In this document: in pieces, positions 19,561 to 27,848 of the stretch | How the letters are laid out: each line of letters starts with the position of its first letter | Numbering within the stretch: the first letter of the stretch is position 1 | Assembly (NCBI RefSeq): GCF_000485595.1 | Contig: NW_014579249.1 | Span: 1 to 27,848 of the forward strand | Source: Priapulus caudatus | Taxonomy: Eukaryota; Priapulida; Priapulimorpha; Priapulimorphida; Priapulidae | Direction: 5' to 3' | DNA: 27,848 nt | Notes under the pieces: generated by a model | Databases searched by the model: none | Told to the model about the DNA's origin: nothing | The model's input: the letters and a program-made list of their open reading frames with translations, nothing else | Translations under genes and position numbers: made by a program

Positions 19561-20530
19561 CTCCTTTCCCTCTTCGTTTCTTTCCCCACATCATTCTTCC
19601 TTCCCATCTCGGTGCGCCACAGCTTCGGGCCTCTTCACCATCCATGCTCACGTTATAAGCGTTTGGCTGTGGGGGTCTAGGGGGTGTATCACCTCCCTTC
19701 GTTCGCGCCGCTTGCTGTTATTTGTTTATTTCTCGCAAGTTCTCTGTCGCTCCGATAACGCATCAATTTGTGCCTCTCATCAGGCATAGTACTCCGCTCA
19801 GCACCTTGGGGTGGGGTTGCTTGACACAATATTTCATAGTGGGACACAGGGAATGACTGCCACCTCATAGCTTTCTATACTGAAAGTAAACACACCCCTA
19901 CAATCGTGTATCATTCGGACTGCCTCCCGGACTTACGACTACAGGGTTCTCACAAAAGTGTGAAATTATTTTGTTCAAAGGACAAATCTGTTGACAAGTT
20001 TTTAGTTTTAGCGTCATTGCATATATACCTTTAGATTCTATATAAAGTAAATAAAATAAAAAAATAAAAAATAAAAATTTAAAGGTGCAATAAACCATTT
20101 CTTTGACATACGGTAAGTAAAATATGACTATGGTGAGAAAACAGACTGGCTCTGCAATTTCTGCTGCTGTACGGTTTTGGGAATTAATTTCAAATCTATG
20201 TTTGGATACTTATGTTGAATACGATGCTCAAGTGATCAAAAAAAAATTTCGAGTTTCTTTCATAATATGTATGTGCAGGAGACATTTTGCATACTGCGGC
20301 ATAGGTGGGGCCTGTTGTAACAAATTTCATGGGGCAGGTTGTAACATGTTACAACCTGCCCTGCAGCTGTTACAACTAACCCCGTCCTGTAAATGTTGTA
20401 TTTTGCAACTATAGGGCTACTCCCCATAAATTCAAGTATATTATTTTTAATTAGACATGTAGTCTGCCTAAACATTCTAAAAAATAGTGTAGGCCTGTAC
20501 ATTTACCGTGGTTCCAAATAGGCCTATAGG
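19561..20530. other. No firm gene; spacer before the pogo fragment
   Basis: An open frame at 20124-20414 begins MTMVRKQTGSA, vaguely like the basic N-terminus of pogo-type transposases, but it lacks the helix-turn-helix that should follow. I do not call it. The 30-bp palindrome at 20332-20361 is listed separately. Confidence 0.4.
20332..20361. repeat. 30-bp perfect palindrome
   Basis: GGGCAGGTTGTAAC-AT-GTTACAACCTGCCC is its own reverse complement. Two further half-motifs lie outside: GTTGTAACA near 20314 and GTTACAAC near 20369. Together they make a symmetric array of four GTTGTAACA/TGTTACAAC words around one centre. Confidence 0.85.
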
Positions 20531-20922
20531 GCGGAGTGATTCCCCACGTGCTCTTTTCAAAAGTTCCGCCTAGAAAAATCTCTACCCGAGGGAGGAAGAA
20601 ACGTAAAACTGCAATATTGACTGACACACCGGAAAAGAATGCTTTTGAAGAAGAGGCAAAGGCGAGCGAGAAAAATAAACGTAAAGCAGCAGAATCAAAA
20701 TCCACCAATAAATCAGATAAAACGAAACCGAAAAAAAGGCAAACGAAAAAAAAAGTGGCAACCAAGAAATCAGCAACAAAGACTGCTACAAAGGCTCAGA
20801 AACGACTCAGACATGAAGCGTCGGATGAGGAGGAAACTTTCTGCCTCGTCTGTGACGAACCATATTCCAACAGCAGGACAGGTGTAGCGCGAAATTTCCG
20901 ACTTGCGAAATATCTGAGATAG
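20530..20922 (+). pseudogene. Truncated pogo/Tigger-like transposase C-terminus
   Basis: The frame from about 20536 contains 'PPRKISTRGRKKRKTAILTD' and 'TPEKNAFEEEAKASE', typical of the tail after the DDE domain in pogo/Jerky-type animal transposases. A highly basic Lys/Thr stretch follows, then 'EETFCLVCDEPYSNSRTG', the start of the PHD-like zinc finger that often ends these proteins. After SNSRTG the expected Trp and Cys/His residues are replaced by 'ARNFRLAKYLR' and a stop, coming from a short repeat (20889-20954). The DDE catalytic region upstream is missing. I read this as a dead fragment, or a lone last exon whose other exons are elsewhere. Confidence 0.78.
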
Positions 20923-21036
20923 CCCCGCCCCGCTCCTCTGCGCACGCGCACTTCAATAATCACAGTTCGCCTTTGTGTGCGAAATTTCTGACCTGCAAAA
21001 TATATGATATAGGATGCGTATGCGCATGCACACTTC
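20889..21036 (+). repeat. Imperfect direct repeat, two ~60-bp units
   Basis: 'GCGAAATTTCCGACTTGCGA' at 20889 and 'GCGAAATTTCTGACCTGCAA' at 20979 begin two similar units, each ending in a GC-rich 'GCGCA..CACTTC' (20954 and 21036). The first unit supplies the aberrant C-terminus and stop of the pogo fragment. Confidence 0.7.
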
Positions 21037-21081
21037 GCATATATGCTCAAATATGGCGATTTCCACTTCAGCTAAGACACC

Positions 21082-21590
21082 AGCTGGTGGAGAAGGAGGA
21101 AGGGAGAAGCTGGTGGAGGAGGAAGGGGAGAAGGAGGAGGGGGAGAAGCTGGTGAAGAATGAGGAAGGGGAGAAGGGAGAAGCTGGTGGAAAAAGAGAAA
21201 GGGGAGAAGAAGGAGGGAGAGAAGCTGGTGGAGAATGAGAAAGGGGAGAAGGGAGAAGCTGGTGGAGAAGGAGGAAGGGGAGAAGCTGGTGGAGAATGAG
21301 AAAGGGGAGAAGGGAGAAGCTGGTGGAGAAGGAGGAAGGGGAAAAGGGAGAAGGTGGTGGAGAAGGAGGAGGGGAGAAGCTGGTGGAGAAGGAGGAGGGG
21401 AGAAGCTGGTGATAAAGGAGGAAGGGAAAAAGGGAGAAGCTGGTGGAGAAGGAGGAGGGGGAGAAGCTGGTGGAGAAGGAGGGGGAGAAGGGAGCTGGTG
21501 GAGGAGGAGGGGAGAAGCTGGTGGAGAGGGAGAATGAGGAAGGGGAGAAAGGAGAAGCTGGTGGAGAAGGAAGGGGATAAGGGAGAATCT
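21082..21590. repeat. GA-rich minisatellite, core GGAGAAGCTGGTGGAGAAGG
   Basis: About 510 bp of 25-30-bp units around GGAGAAGCTGGTGGAGAAGG, with variable GGAAGGGG insertions and cleaner unit edges than the 17.7-19.6 kb array. The strand is almost pure purine except for the CT in AAGCTGG, so it could form triplex structures. Glu/Gly/Lys-rich frames on one strand and a 182-codon Leu/Ser/Pro frame on the other are by-products. Confidence 0.92.
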
Positions 21591-21729
21591 GCCAACCCAG
21601 CCCCCCTGTACATCAATGAAATGCTGCCGAGTATGAATAGGTCATAGGTTTACTCTGATGATTAAGTCTGAGGTGGGCCCTTCATTTGGTTTTAGGTAGG
21701 CAAGCTTAGCCTGCTATTGTTGGATTGAC

Positions 21730-21941
21730 GTTTGAACAATAAGAGCTAGTCTGGGGAAGACGGTGAAGTTTTGTTTTAGAGCAAAGGAGGACAGAGTTTG
21801 TTGTTCTCAGATCAAAGTTTAATTGAGTTCTACACGTTTGAACAATACAGTTAGTCTGGAGAAGACAGTGAAGTCTTGTTTTAGAACAAAGGAGGACAGT
21901 AATTTGTTGTTCTCAGATCGAAGTTTATAATTTAATAACGG
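21730..21941 (+). repeat. Tandem duplication, two 106-bp units
   Basis: Each unit begins GTTTGAACAAT and contains 'GGAGGACAG' and 'TTTGTTGTTCTCAGATC'. The units differ by a few substitutions and small indels. No coding frame is shared. Confidence 0.85.
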
Positions 21942-22280
21942 AAGCAGTTGTTTAAAAGTTACCTCATTGTGTTTCTTAGCCCTTGATTCTTTGCTGTTCA
22001 TAAACTTTCAAAAACATTGGGTAGGTTAAAAAGGGTATTTTTAAACTTAAAAACGTGCATTCTTGCATGAATTTGAAGTACTTCAAAGTTAGTAAACAAA
22101 GAATTTTCCTACCCAAATAATGTTATTTGCCTACATGTTTGGGTATAGGTAGGGTAACTGCCAACGAACAATCATTAGGGGCTGTATTGTACGTAGTTAG
22201 TATGTTATGCTTTACTTTCTGTATTCGTTTACGAACACGTGATCTATGACACTATTGTATGGCGTTCCAAAATTGCCATC
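21942..22280. other. No gene seen
   Basis: AT-rich spacer. At its right end (about 22285-22355) a CpG-rich patch repeats 'ACGACGTCGC' or 'GCGACGTCGC' three times at about 30-bp spacing, just before the GGATGG satellite. Confidence 0.5.
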
Positions 22281-22344
22281 GCGCGCGCGCTTCCTCAACC
22301 ACGACGTCGCCCTTGTCAAACACGACGTCGCGCATTTTCAAACG

Positions 22345-22626
22345 CGACGTCGCCATGGCATGGCATGGATGGCATGGGATGCGGTGCGATGGGATGGCAT
22401 GGCATGGCATGGCATTGGATGTGATGAGATGGCATGCGATGGGATGGGATGGGATATGGGATGGGATGCGGTGCGATGGGATGGGATGGGATGGGATGGC
22501 ATGGCATGGCATGGCATGCCCTGGGATTCGATGAGATGGCATGCGATGGGATGGGATGGGATATGGGATGGGATGCGGTGCGATGGGATGGGATGGGATG
22601 GCATGGAATGGGATGGATGGATGCAT
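22345..22626. repeat. GGGATGG/GGCATGG satellite-like tract, copy B
   Basis: Clean 5-bp-based array of GGATG and GCATG words. A higher-order unit of 107 bp is visible: the block starting GATGAGATGGCATGCGATGG at 22423 recurs at 22530. Every frame on both strands is nearly stop-free, giving Trp/Gly/Met/Asp-rich and Pro/Ser/His-rich spurious frames. Confidence 0.93.
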
Positions 22627-24335
22627 GGATAGATAGATAGTTTGCTTTTGGCTATTTTCCTTTCAACCAAGCGGTCACCAACTGAGTAACGCCACTGATT
22701 TCCCCGGGCAATGCCGGGTATCCCGCTAGTGTATATATATGTGTGTGTGTGTGTGCGTGTGTGCGTGTGTGTGTGTGCGTGCATGCATAGACATGCCCAC
22801 ACACGCATACGTACACACACATGCACCTAGGTGTAGAGACACAGATGCCACATACACGTGCACATACACACGTACATATATGCTCACTGTGTTTTCCTCT
22901 GTTACATGTTGGCCCACCTTTTATCCAGAAATTCACAATTTCAGTACTATTGACGTTATATTGTATGATATCAGATGAATTTCCTGGCTATGCTATTTTA
23001 CATTTATGTCAAGTTATATGTCTAAGCAACAGCCCTCTTTTTAAAGACAAGACAGTAAGAGGTGCTACCGAAATGGTTCAAAATTTATGCAGATGTGCTA
23101 AATGTAGTTTTAAAATTTTAAAATAGCCCTTTAAAAAAGGCTTCAAAACAGTCCCTTACGTACAAAATTTGGTACCCGGTCCTTTTTCACTGTAAATCTA
23201 TTATTATCTACTTCAGAAGTTATCATTTTATAGATAGGCCCTATGCTGTGAACAAAAGAGTTTGTTTACTTACTCATTTGTATATATTTTGCACTATAAT
23301 ATTTTCTTTAAAATTTCACCTGGTTGATTTATCATGATTTAAGGGCGTGAGTTTATTATCTTACAGGGCACGGAAGTTACTTTGCTCGGGATGCTAGCTA
23401 CTGTCGGACTTACTGCGGCCCTGATCCATGGGGAATTCAATATATGTTCGTGGCAACAGTTGTAGTTGGAGATTATGTGGAAGGTAAAAATTCTGGGAGA
23501 TGTGAAGTGCGCACGAGACGAAAAGGAGTAATATATTGAGATAGGGAGCGGAGGATGAGGAGGAGGAGGAGGAGTGTAATGTTTTGCTGTAGTTTCCAGC
23601 GGTCAGAAAAAAATGCCATAAGAGTAATGAACTTTTCTTAAATATAGGAAAGCGTGATTACAGGCGGCCACCTAGCAAGATACCAGGAATAGAGAGACCA
23701 GTGAGACCCTGCGATTTTTACTGCAGTTGTGTAAACAAGCGAGACAACCCCACTGTCTTCGTTATCTTTGATACTGCTCAAGCCTACCCCCAGTATGTAA
23801 TTAACTATAGCTAGGTATATTGACAACAGCTGGCGACACGTGCACCATTGTTAGACAACATTTCATGGACATCGATCATCCATGCGCATTCTAAGCAAAT
23901 AATAAGCAGAACGTAATACAGATTGCTAAGCAAATGATGCTTTGATGTTTGTTGAGTAGAGGCTGGCAGTCAACTAATAATGCTAGTCAGTTGGGTCAAC
24001 GTTCTATTGATTTCAAATGTTCTTTGTGAATTATGGTAAATATTTGCGGTGTGTAGTGTGTTAGTCACATCTGTAATTATGCAAATAGTCAAATACTCAG
24101 AGTCAGATGTTAAATTATGTTTGTATGTGGTTAAATTAGATTATATAAATTTCACATAATGTATATATGAGCTCTATCTATGATATATGTATATCTGTGA
24201 TAGTCTCACTTATTAAACTTGCTCTCACCTGGGATAAACGATGTAAGCAAGGGCAAAGGTAATGACTTCTTGCTTCTTGCGCGTATTAATCATGGCTGTT
24301 AAATGCTGTCTGAATATCTTGTATGGTGACGTTCT
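22345..24335. repeat. Duplicated ~2-kb segment, copy B
   Basis: Partner of 15019-17175. It keeps the same landmark order but is about 170 bp shorter, mostly through small deletions relative to copy A. Its right end overlaps the last visible exon of the minus-strand integrase-core gene (24289-24371). Confidence 0.9.
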
Positions 24336-24371
24336 CCGTGCCTGCGTCCATCTGAACACATCTTGGGACTC
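24229..24371 (-). CDS. Integrase-core exon e (second catalytic Asp), with premature stop
   Basis: Acceptor TTTTTCAG before 24371. It reads GVPRCVQMDAGTENVTIQDI then QTAFNSHD and TAA at 24288-24286. A good donor, CCCAG|GTGAGAG, lies at 24229-24228, which suggests the true exon ran on to 24229 and the stop is a frameshift. This part lies within the indel-rich duplicated segment, so a sequencing or assembly error is as likely as a biological mutation. Confidence 0.7.
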
Positions 24372-25817
24372 CTGAAAAATCATTATGTGTGTATGTATGT
24401 ATGTATAGCCATAATAAATGTGCATGTATATGCTTTTAAAATTATTGTGTACCTTGTATTTTCTTCACGTAGTCAATGAAGTAGGAAGCTACAACAGCAG
24501 GGTCATTATTTGTATTGGCAACTCGCAACCAAAGAATCCGTCTGGAGTATCTGGGAAAATAGAGAAGCAAATAATCACAGTATGCAAGAAGGCAGCATAT
24601 TCTTGCAAAAATCTAACCTAGTGTAATATATTCTGTTAGTGTAGTGTACCTCACTTATGAACAACAGAATTTATGTTGTCCAATTGTTGCACAGCACTTA
24701 CCCATCCATACATCCATGGATAGCAAAGCCATAGGGCTTCAATTTGTCATATCCATCCAGGTGAATTAGAAAATTAGGCCCAGCGTTACGGTAGACTCGT
24801 CTGCTTAATTTGTGCTCCTTACGAAGCTTCACCCCTGCAGGATCCAGCTCGTTTTGTATTTGAAGAACCATGGCTCTGCAGTGAACAACATAGTAAGCCA
24901 GTTGTAGAAGAAAACGTGAAGCGGTAAGACATCTAACTGTGTTAAGCGGATGACGATACCAGAGCTATTTTATTACTTACACCATCTCGCGTTAACATTA
25001 AGCATTCTCATTGATTACAAATTATCGCATTTGTGATTTGCGCTGGTAGACGTACTGTTTCTTTCTTCCAAATCAAAAGCGTTTCACGCTTCAAAAGCTG
25101 TTCGCAAACGGCAAAGATATGTATTTTCCGTTTTTCTCAATGCAAGTTTTAAGTTTACATTTGTAGCAGCATATCATCTAACAGAAGCGATAATATGTGA
25201 CTGTATAAGAAATGATCTTATTTATGGCGTTAGGCGAGAGATTATGCTTTAAATAAAGGCATATAGGGAAACACATGCACAACATACCTGGATGCTCTCA
25301 AATGATATTTGGACATGAGCCTTTTTGCCATGCTGCGACATCCGAGATATGCACCACTACCGGAAATCTCATACTGGAAACGTAGTACAATAGCAGATAA
25401 CATATCGACATATTTTTTTCATACGCGCATATATTGCTTATAACATGCACTAGGAAAGGGGCGTATAAGTGTTAAGTCTTAGTCAGCTTTTAATATATAA
25501 AAATACAGTGGTAGATTACTCGTATCCAGGGTTTAAAAATGGGCATCTTATCATCTTCAACTAATGTAACCATTCTATTGCATGTGCATGTCCTGCCTGT
25601 ACGACAAAACTATCAATCAGACATAATATTATTGGCATGTTTAATTGCAATGCTTGATAGTAGGATACGGTTTAAATGGTTTTCGTATTTTTCATTGCTT
25701 TCATTGCAATTATGCGTGCAATTATACCAGCCTACCTGAATAGCAGCGGCCACCTGAGTGGGGGGAGCATGTCGCTGAATATTAAGTTGTCTCATGATTC
25801 GATTTAGGTGCCGAATA
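24286..25817 (-). CDS. Integrase-core (DDE) protein, five exons, 3' end broken
   Basis: Minus-strand exons 25817-25736, 25373-25288, 24875-24702, 24550-24453 and 24371-24289 join with matching phases to 174 residues, then an in-frame TAA (24288-24286). Residues about 1-55 ('LNRIMRQLNIQRHAPPTQV', 'EISGSGAYLGCRSM', 'RLMSKYHLRASR') are the helical DNA-binding-like region. The core follows: 'NAGPNFLIHLDGYDKLKPYG' with Asp96, 'IHGCMDGYSRRILWLRVAN', 'VPRCVQMDAGTEN' with Asp155. Asp96 and Asp155 are the first two acids of a retroviral-integrase-type DDE site, 59 residues apart. The third acid (usually in NQRIExWW) lies past the stop. Proteins of this kind, single or few per locus and with introns, are common in cnidarians, molluscs and fish; their role is unknown to me. 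5' exons before 25817 were not found. Confidence 0.85.
24453..24550 (-). CDS. Integrase-core exon d
   Basis: Acceptor TTTCCCAG, donor AAG|GTACAC. The first base completes Gly, then YSRRILWLRVANTNNDPAVV and ASYFIDYVKKIQ. 'DGYSRRILWL.V..TN.DP.V' is a conserved stretch of the core. Confidence 0.9.
24702..24875 (-). CDS. Integrase-core exon c (first catalytic Asp)
   Basis: Acceptor CACTGCAG, donor GG|GTAAGT. It reads AMVLQIQNELDPAGVKLRKE, HKLSRRVYRN, AGPNFLIHLDGYDKLKPYGF and AIHGCMD. 'HLDGYDKLKPYGFAIHG' is the most diagnostic block of the family, and its Asp96 is the first metal-binding residue. Confidence 0.92.
25288..25373 (-). CDS. Integrase-core exon b
   Basis: Acceptor TTTCCAG, donor CAG|GTATGT. 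It reads YEISGSGAYLGCRSMAKRLM then SKYHLRAS, with AG carried into the next exon (Arg). 'GSGAYLGCRSM' matches the conserved GSGxxxGYRxM motif of the family. Confidence 0.85.
25736..25817 (-). CDS. Integrase-core exon a
   Basis: Acceptor TATATAG before 25817, donor CAG|GTAGGC after 25736. After one base completing a split codon it reads IRHLNRIMRQLNIQRHAPPT then QVAAAIQ. It resembles the short helical 'R.L.R.L...GL.R' linker that precedes 'GSG.LLGYRSM' in relatives. An upstream exon ending in phase 2 is required. Confidence 0.72.
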
Positions 25818-26636
25818 CTATATAAAATACGCAAAAATGTTATGCCAGAAGTTGCCTAAAGCTAGAGCAAGAATGTTTGTTACATCACATATATATTGCA
25901 AGTAGAATTATTTGGATGCAAATTCCTATACTAATATCATTCTATCGGTACTAGTTCTTCTGCCTTTGTAATGCATCAACGGTAAATGGCATATAGTAAA
26001 ACTAATTACAAGTATAGTTACGATCAAAATGTCAGGTGTAAGAATAGTGTCTATATTATGGTTAATGTTGTGAAGATTAAAAATTATCAACAACTCCATT
26101 TGAAAGACGCTAATGAAATGCACATAAACAACTTATACTAGAAAATACCACCAGAACAGAGTTTTAGAGTGTGTTACAGACAGCATAATTTTCAGACAGA
26201 ATTGCATTCTGTATAAAGTAATATGATTTGATCTGCCCCATATACAATACCTTAATGTAATTCGATGCTTTGTATAAATTATTCTGACGTTCATTGACAG
26301 ACAGACATTACATTAATTATATGGTGTGTCGGTGTAACATAAATGTTAACATTCGTATAACATTCGTATAACATATAACATGCAAATATGAGAGAGGTAG
26401 ATTGGTCAATGCATCTCTGGTACCACTATATTTTATACGTGAAGTAATGACATACATGTGACTTTTTAAATATGACTTTAAGCTCTAACCCTTACCCTAT
26501 ATTATGTATGAAAAATTTACAAGAGCGTTTCTGTTCTAGAAGTAATGATGCCGATCTACGGGTTGTATATGAATTAAAAACCCGTATATCGATCTTGGAA
26601 ATCACGAAATTGAATACGCGATACGTTGTTTTTCAG
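25818..26636. other. Spacer between divergent genes; candidate shared promoter region
   Basis: About 0.8 kb of AT-rich DNA lies between the first visible exon of the minus-strand integrase-core gene and the first visible exon of the plus-strand gene. Both genes need at least one more 5' exon, so both starts may be here. A short tandem 'AACATTCGTATAACATTCGT' occurs near 26348. No TATA box or start could be fixed. Confidence 0.45.
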
Positions 26637-27070
26637 GAAACCCACTCTCGTCACCAGTTGTGCAAAAACTTACAGAATTACATCAAAGGAGAAAGTCTCG
26701 TCGGCCGGGAAGGCCTGCTTCTGAGCAGAACACTTTCCGATTTTACGTTGGCTGGAAGCACTTCCGTGCTTCAAAAGGATTTAAATTGATTACAGTTAAT
26801 TGTGGAGGGGGAACTCACCAAATTGATATAGATAAAGATGCCACCCTTCCCCAGGTCATTGATCATCTAGCCAGTATTTTTTTCCCTGCCGGAAAAAATG
26901 AAATTCAGGGCATACAGCTAGGTGACGTGACCACCACATTGTGCACTTTTTCGGGGTGCCAAGTAGAGGATAGGCTCCCAAACGGCGCAATATTCACGGC
27001 TGGTGAATATTATAAGGTTATCCAAACGCACCCTGTGCGCATCTACCTGCACACAACTCTCAAAGAACAG
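26637..27070 (+). CDS. GGGT/FFP-domain gene, first visible exon
   Basis: The acceptor TTGTTTTTCAG ends at 26636, and two bases (GA) complete a codon from an unseen exon. 144 codons follow, ending LKEQ at the donor CAG|GTACTT (27071). An overlapping +1 frame open from 26472 to 26789 lacks family resemblance and is rejected. Confidence 0.85.
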
Positions 27071-27606
27071 GTACTTTTATACAAAATACTATTTGAGAGA
27101 TAATGTCAAAACTCTGATTGGGTATCTTTTAAAGATATGTTTTACAATACGAATTGTCACGGTTATCGTTTGTTTATTATTATTTACATACCTCTTTGGA
27201 AACTTGTTTTATTGAATAACTATATAAAGTCTATTTAAACCGTAAATAATCAGAACAATTCCGTTATTATCTTACATTAGACGTAATTTGTTTAAAGTTT
27301 GAAGGTTTTCCTTTAAAGGTATGTCAAGATGCAGTACCAAAATAGCTGCTTGAGCAGTGAGCAGAATTTTAAACTACTTCATTTCTAGAAAGCTGTGAAA
27401 TTGCTACATTATACATGAAATACATTATAGATTATACATGAAATTGCTATATTATACAGAATATGTATTTTTGATGAATTTTACAGAATTCTGGCCCTTC
27501 AGAGACAGTGCATGACAACGTGCTTGATGACAGTTCAGAGGTAATATTCATTGCCTCGTTAGGTCCACCACGTGTACCTCATGTGATAAAGATAGGTGGC
27601 GGGTAA
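26637..27606 (+). CDS. AT-hook-like plus GGGT/FFP-domain protein, at least two exons
   Basis: Exons 26637-27070 and 27487 onward join in phase 0. The first visible residues are NPLSSPVVQKLTELHQ followed by RRKSRRPGRPAS, a basic AT-hook-like leader that would suit nuclear DNA binding. A compact domain follows: 'FRFYVGWKHF', 'KLITVNCGGGTHQIDIDKDA', 'LASIFFPAGKNEIQGI', 'CTFSGCQVEDRLPNGAIFTA', 'YYKVIQTHPVRIYLHTTL'. I recognise this domain layout (GWxHF, GGGT, FFPxG, RxYL) from uncharacterised proteins of many invertebrates and fish. Fold and function are unknown to me; the N-terminal strand pattern and the final 'VRIYLHT' strand are ubiquitin-like in feel, which is only an impression. Upstream exons are missing. 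Confidence 0.78.
27487..27606 (+). CDS. GGGT/FFP-domain gene, second visible exon
   Basis: The acceptor GAATTTTACAG ends at 27486. The frame reads NSGPSETVHDNVLDDSSE then VIFIASLGPPRVPHVIKIGG and G-stop (TAA 27604-27606). Three ends are possible: a donor GAG|GTAATA at 27541, a donor GG|GTAAAT at 27603, or the stop itself. The acidic/Ser linker before 'EVIFIASLG' looks like genuine coding sequence past 27541. Confidence 0.65.
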   Translation, partial: NSGPSETVHDNVLDDSSEVIFIASLGPPRVPHVIKIGGG

Positions 27607-27848
27607 ATCGTTTCTTGGCTTCTTGGCTATATTATTGTGTATAAACTTGAATTGTTTAAAGGGGTATATTAACTATCCAAACATATACAATTGGATGCGC
27701 GCTCTAAAAGTCCATGTTATCGCTACACATTTTTTGTAGAGACATTGTACGTTTGTACTTGCCTATATATGTGTGATGGTTAAAGAAATGCTCAGGAATA
27801 CGTTCATTCAAAGCTTTTAGACTACAAAGTGAAAGTGTCGGGTGGAAA
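27607..27848. other. No feature recognised to the window end
   Basis: AT-rich; either the 3' flank or the next intron of the preceding gene. Confidence 0.5.

Noticed and set aside
18234-19789. Long Pro/Ser/Leu-rich frames, up to 170 codons, in the minisatellite
   Set aside because: Open in several frames at once and broken by frequent indels; no evidence of a real repeat protein.
21014-21647. Glu/Gly/Lys-rich plus-strand frames and a 182-codon minus-strand frame in the GA-rich minisatellite
   Set aside because: By-products of the purine repeat; frames shift between units and no flanking coding sequence is seen.
22285-22626. CRISPR-like array, since repeats recur at regular spacing
   Set aside because: Units are contiguous satellite words without unique spacers, in an animal genome.
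26472-26789. 105-codon frame overlapping the GGGT/FFP-domain exon
   Set aside because: It crosses the acceptor at 26636 in a different frame and lacks the conserved motifs; the other frame continues 144 codons to a good donor.

Overview
This window is animal nuclear DNA. Its genes are broken into short exons by GT-AG introns, coding density is very low, and the introns and spacers are full of short inverted-repeat DNA transposons, microsatellites and minisatellites. TTAGGG-type repeats, pogo-like, hAT-like and integrase-core elements, and a PARP-type gene fit an invertebrate metazoan, probably marine. I cannot name the phylum from the sequence. Nothing suggests bacterial or organelle DNA.

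Three split genes can be joined by hand with consistent intron phases. (1) On the plus strand, exons at 5065-5579, 8740-8809, 11726-11847 and 12756-12904 encode the first 286 residues of a PARP-family ADP-ribosyltransferase. It has an alanine-rich N-terminal half, a pre-catalytic segment, and the start of the catalytic domain with its HGT motif. The rest of the catalytic domain is not visible. (2) On the minus strand, five exons between 25817 and 24289 encode an integrase-core (retroviral-integrase-like DDE fold) protein of the intron-containing kind found in many invertebrates. An in-frame stop removes its third catalytic acid. (3) On the plus strand, exons at 26637-27070 and 27487 onward encode a basic, AT-hook-like leader followed by a 'GWKHF...GGGT...FFP...' domain. 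I recognise it as recurrent in animals but know no function for it. Genes 2 and 3 are divergent, about 0.8 kb apart, and could form one two-gene unit.

Layout: 1-5 kb holds foldback elements, a (GT)n tract, a Tigger/pogo-like MITE and a telomere-repeat-bearing element. 5-13 kb is the ADP-ribosyltransferase gene, whose introns carry a foldback with roughly 300-bp arms, two more telomere-repeat elements, two triple DR1 nuclear-receptor-like arrays, direct repeats flanking exon 2, and a 1.16-kb terminal-inverted-repeat element with its own TATA box. 13-15 kb holds an hAT-like MITE, GGATGG-type satellite DNA and a degenerate tRNA-Arg-like sequence. 15-19.6 kb is a 2-kb duplicate of the 22.3-24.3 kb region, dominated by small indels, followed by a ragged 75-bp minisatellite. 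This stretch looks like uncorrected long-read sequence or an uncollapsed second haplotype. 20-22 kb has a truncated pogo-like transposase C-terminus, a 30-bp perfect palindrome and a GA-rich minisatellite. 22.3-24.3 kb is the cleaner copy of the duplication and runs into the last exon of the integrase-core gene. 26.6 kb to the end is the third gene.

All gene models are hand-built from splice sites, reading-frame continuity and family resemblance. No database search was run.
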